Of a stretch of 22,865 nucleotides of DNA, positions 22,383 to 22,865 are shown piece by piece (position 1 is the first letter of the stretch; each line of letters starts with the position of its first letter). Under the pieces are notes generated by a model that had not been told where the DNA came from, searched no databases, and saw nothing but the letters and a program-made list of their open reading frames with translations. A program made the translations under genes and the position numbers. The stretch comes from Bacillota bacterium. GTDB lineage: Bacteria; Bacillota; UBA4882; UBA8346. The stretch covers positions 1-22,865 of the forward strand of contig JAEWZY010000034.1 of the NCBI GenBank assembly GCA_023394955.1. The letters run 5' to 3'.

Positions 22383-22673
22383 ATGATGGTGTTAATCACT
22401 TATGATGTTAATACTACCACTGGGGAAGGAAGGACCAGGTTACGCAAGGTAGCTAAGACATGCGTCAATTTCGGGCAGCGTGTCCAGAACTCCGTTTTTG
22501 AGTGTCTGGTAGATCCGGCCCAGTTTGCGGATTTACGGCATAAGTTAGAAAGAATTATCGATGAAGAAAAGGACAGTTTACGTTATTATTTTCTGGGAAG
22601 CAATTGGAAGCGCCGGGTTGAGCATGTAGGAGCCAAAACTACATATGATCCTGAGGGGGTGATCATAGCATAA
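22383..22673 (+). CDS. cas2: Cas2, type I-C
   Basis: A 96-residue ferredoxin-fold protein with MVLITYDVNT at the N-terminus (Asp8 being the conserved acidic residue), VQNSVFECLVDPAQF in the middle, and RRVEHVGAKTTYDPEGVIIA at the end, as usual for type I-C. It forms the dimeric scaffold of the Cas1-Cas2 integrase. ATG 22383 follows GAGGGG (22368-22373), which overlaps the cas1 stop; a second ATG at 22386 is possible. Confidence 0.97.
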   Translation: MMVLITYDVNTTTGEGRTRLRKVAKTCVNFGQRVQNSVFECLVDPAQFADLRHKLERIIDEEKDSLRYYFLGSNWKRRVEHVGAKTTYDPEGVIIA

Positions 22674-22832
22674 ATATTTGCGAACCTTAAGCGATCATAA
22701 TTTTGAGGGAAATTGAAAACTATCTTTAGCAGGGAGTTTGTTTTAAATGGAATTATGTTGGGTGTAATTTTAATTAGGTTCGCGCAATTGTCCCCAAAAA
22801 GCATTGATAGAGTAAGGGTTTAAGTTGGTACT
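22674..22832 (+). promoter_or_regulatory. CRISPR leader
   Basis: AT-rich 159-bp stretch between cas2 and the first repeat. It carries the inverted repeat GCGAACCT (22680-22687) / AGGTTCGC (22776-22783), of a kind I recall from other type I-C leaders, with AAGCGATCATAA following the left arm. It should hold the array promoter and the integration anchor; I cannot point to a convincing -35/-10 pair. Confidence 0.75.
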
Positions 22833-22865
22833 GTCGCCCCTTGCATAGGGGCGTGGATTGAAACA
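22833..22865 (+). CRISPR. First repeat of a type I-C CRISPR array (array continues beyond the window)
   Basis: The 32-bp repeat occupies 22833-22864; base 22865 would be the first spacer base. It begins GTCGCCCC and ends CGTGGATTGAAAC, the type I-C signature. Stem CGCCCCT (22835-22841) and AGGGGCG (22847-22853) close a TGCAT loop, leaving the 11-nt handle TGGATTGAAAC after Cas5c cleavage. Only one copy is in view, so the call rests on the match to the family and the cas2-leader context. Confidence 0.92.

Overview
The window looks like chromosome of a spore-forming, low-to-mid-GC member of the Bacillota (clostridial or limnochordial type). The central block has the order spoIVFA - spoIVFB - B12-binding radical SAM protein - DUF2344 protein - RNase G - rplU - prp - rpmA. 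L27 carries the N-terminal pro-peptide that is cut by Prp, and a sporulation-type D,D-carboxypeptidase follows. Every gene I call is on the + strand; species cannot be fixed from sequence alone.

Layout. 1-624: truncated ABC-transporter ATPase. 771-1838: a heptad-repeat coiled-coil protein and a SatD-family protein. 1957-2853: two nested inverted repeats, one overlapping a TATAAT box, then a DUF3307 membrane protein. 2984-3172: a single-cluster ferredoxin. 3327-9256: spoIVFA/spoIVFB, the two TIGR-type genes and rng, tightly packed. 9429-10905: promoter, L21 leader, rplU (with an unusual Lys/Ala/Thr-rich tail), prp, rpmA and a clear terminator. 11064-12375: dacF-like gene and terminator. obg, which commonly follows rpmA, is absent here. 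12376-13434: no intact gene, but a decayed DUF1016 (YhcG-type) nuclease gene and a CRISPR-repeat-like structure on the - strand.

13866-22865: a complete type I-C CRISPR-Cas locus: cas3, cas5c, cas8c (with an internal start for Cas11c), cas7c, cas4, cas1, cas2, a leader and the first 32-bp repeat. The array runs off the window end. Cas5c keeps Tyr46, Lys116 and His117, the pre-crRNA processing residues. The interference genes cas3-cas7 read as AT-richer than cas4-cas1-cas2, which resemble the host genes.

Three points stand out. (1) A DUF559 nuclease gene sits between cas4 and cas1 inside a 678-bp segment with perfect 12-bp terminal inverted repeats and three related hairpin units. The left end supplies the last codons of cas4, and a 13-bp copy of the right end lies just after a TATAAT box upstream of cas3. 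(2) About 0.6 kb upstream of cas3, on the - strand, there is a handle-like sequence (9/11 match), a 32-nt spacer-sized gap, and a hairpin that ends in 12 nt identical to the CRISPR repeat. This is the layout expected of a crRNA-like regulatory RNA of the CreA/CreR kind, or of a decayed mini-array. (3) A 64-codon orphan gene behind a perfect 17-bp palindrome lies between that element and cas3. Function for items 1-3 is inference.
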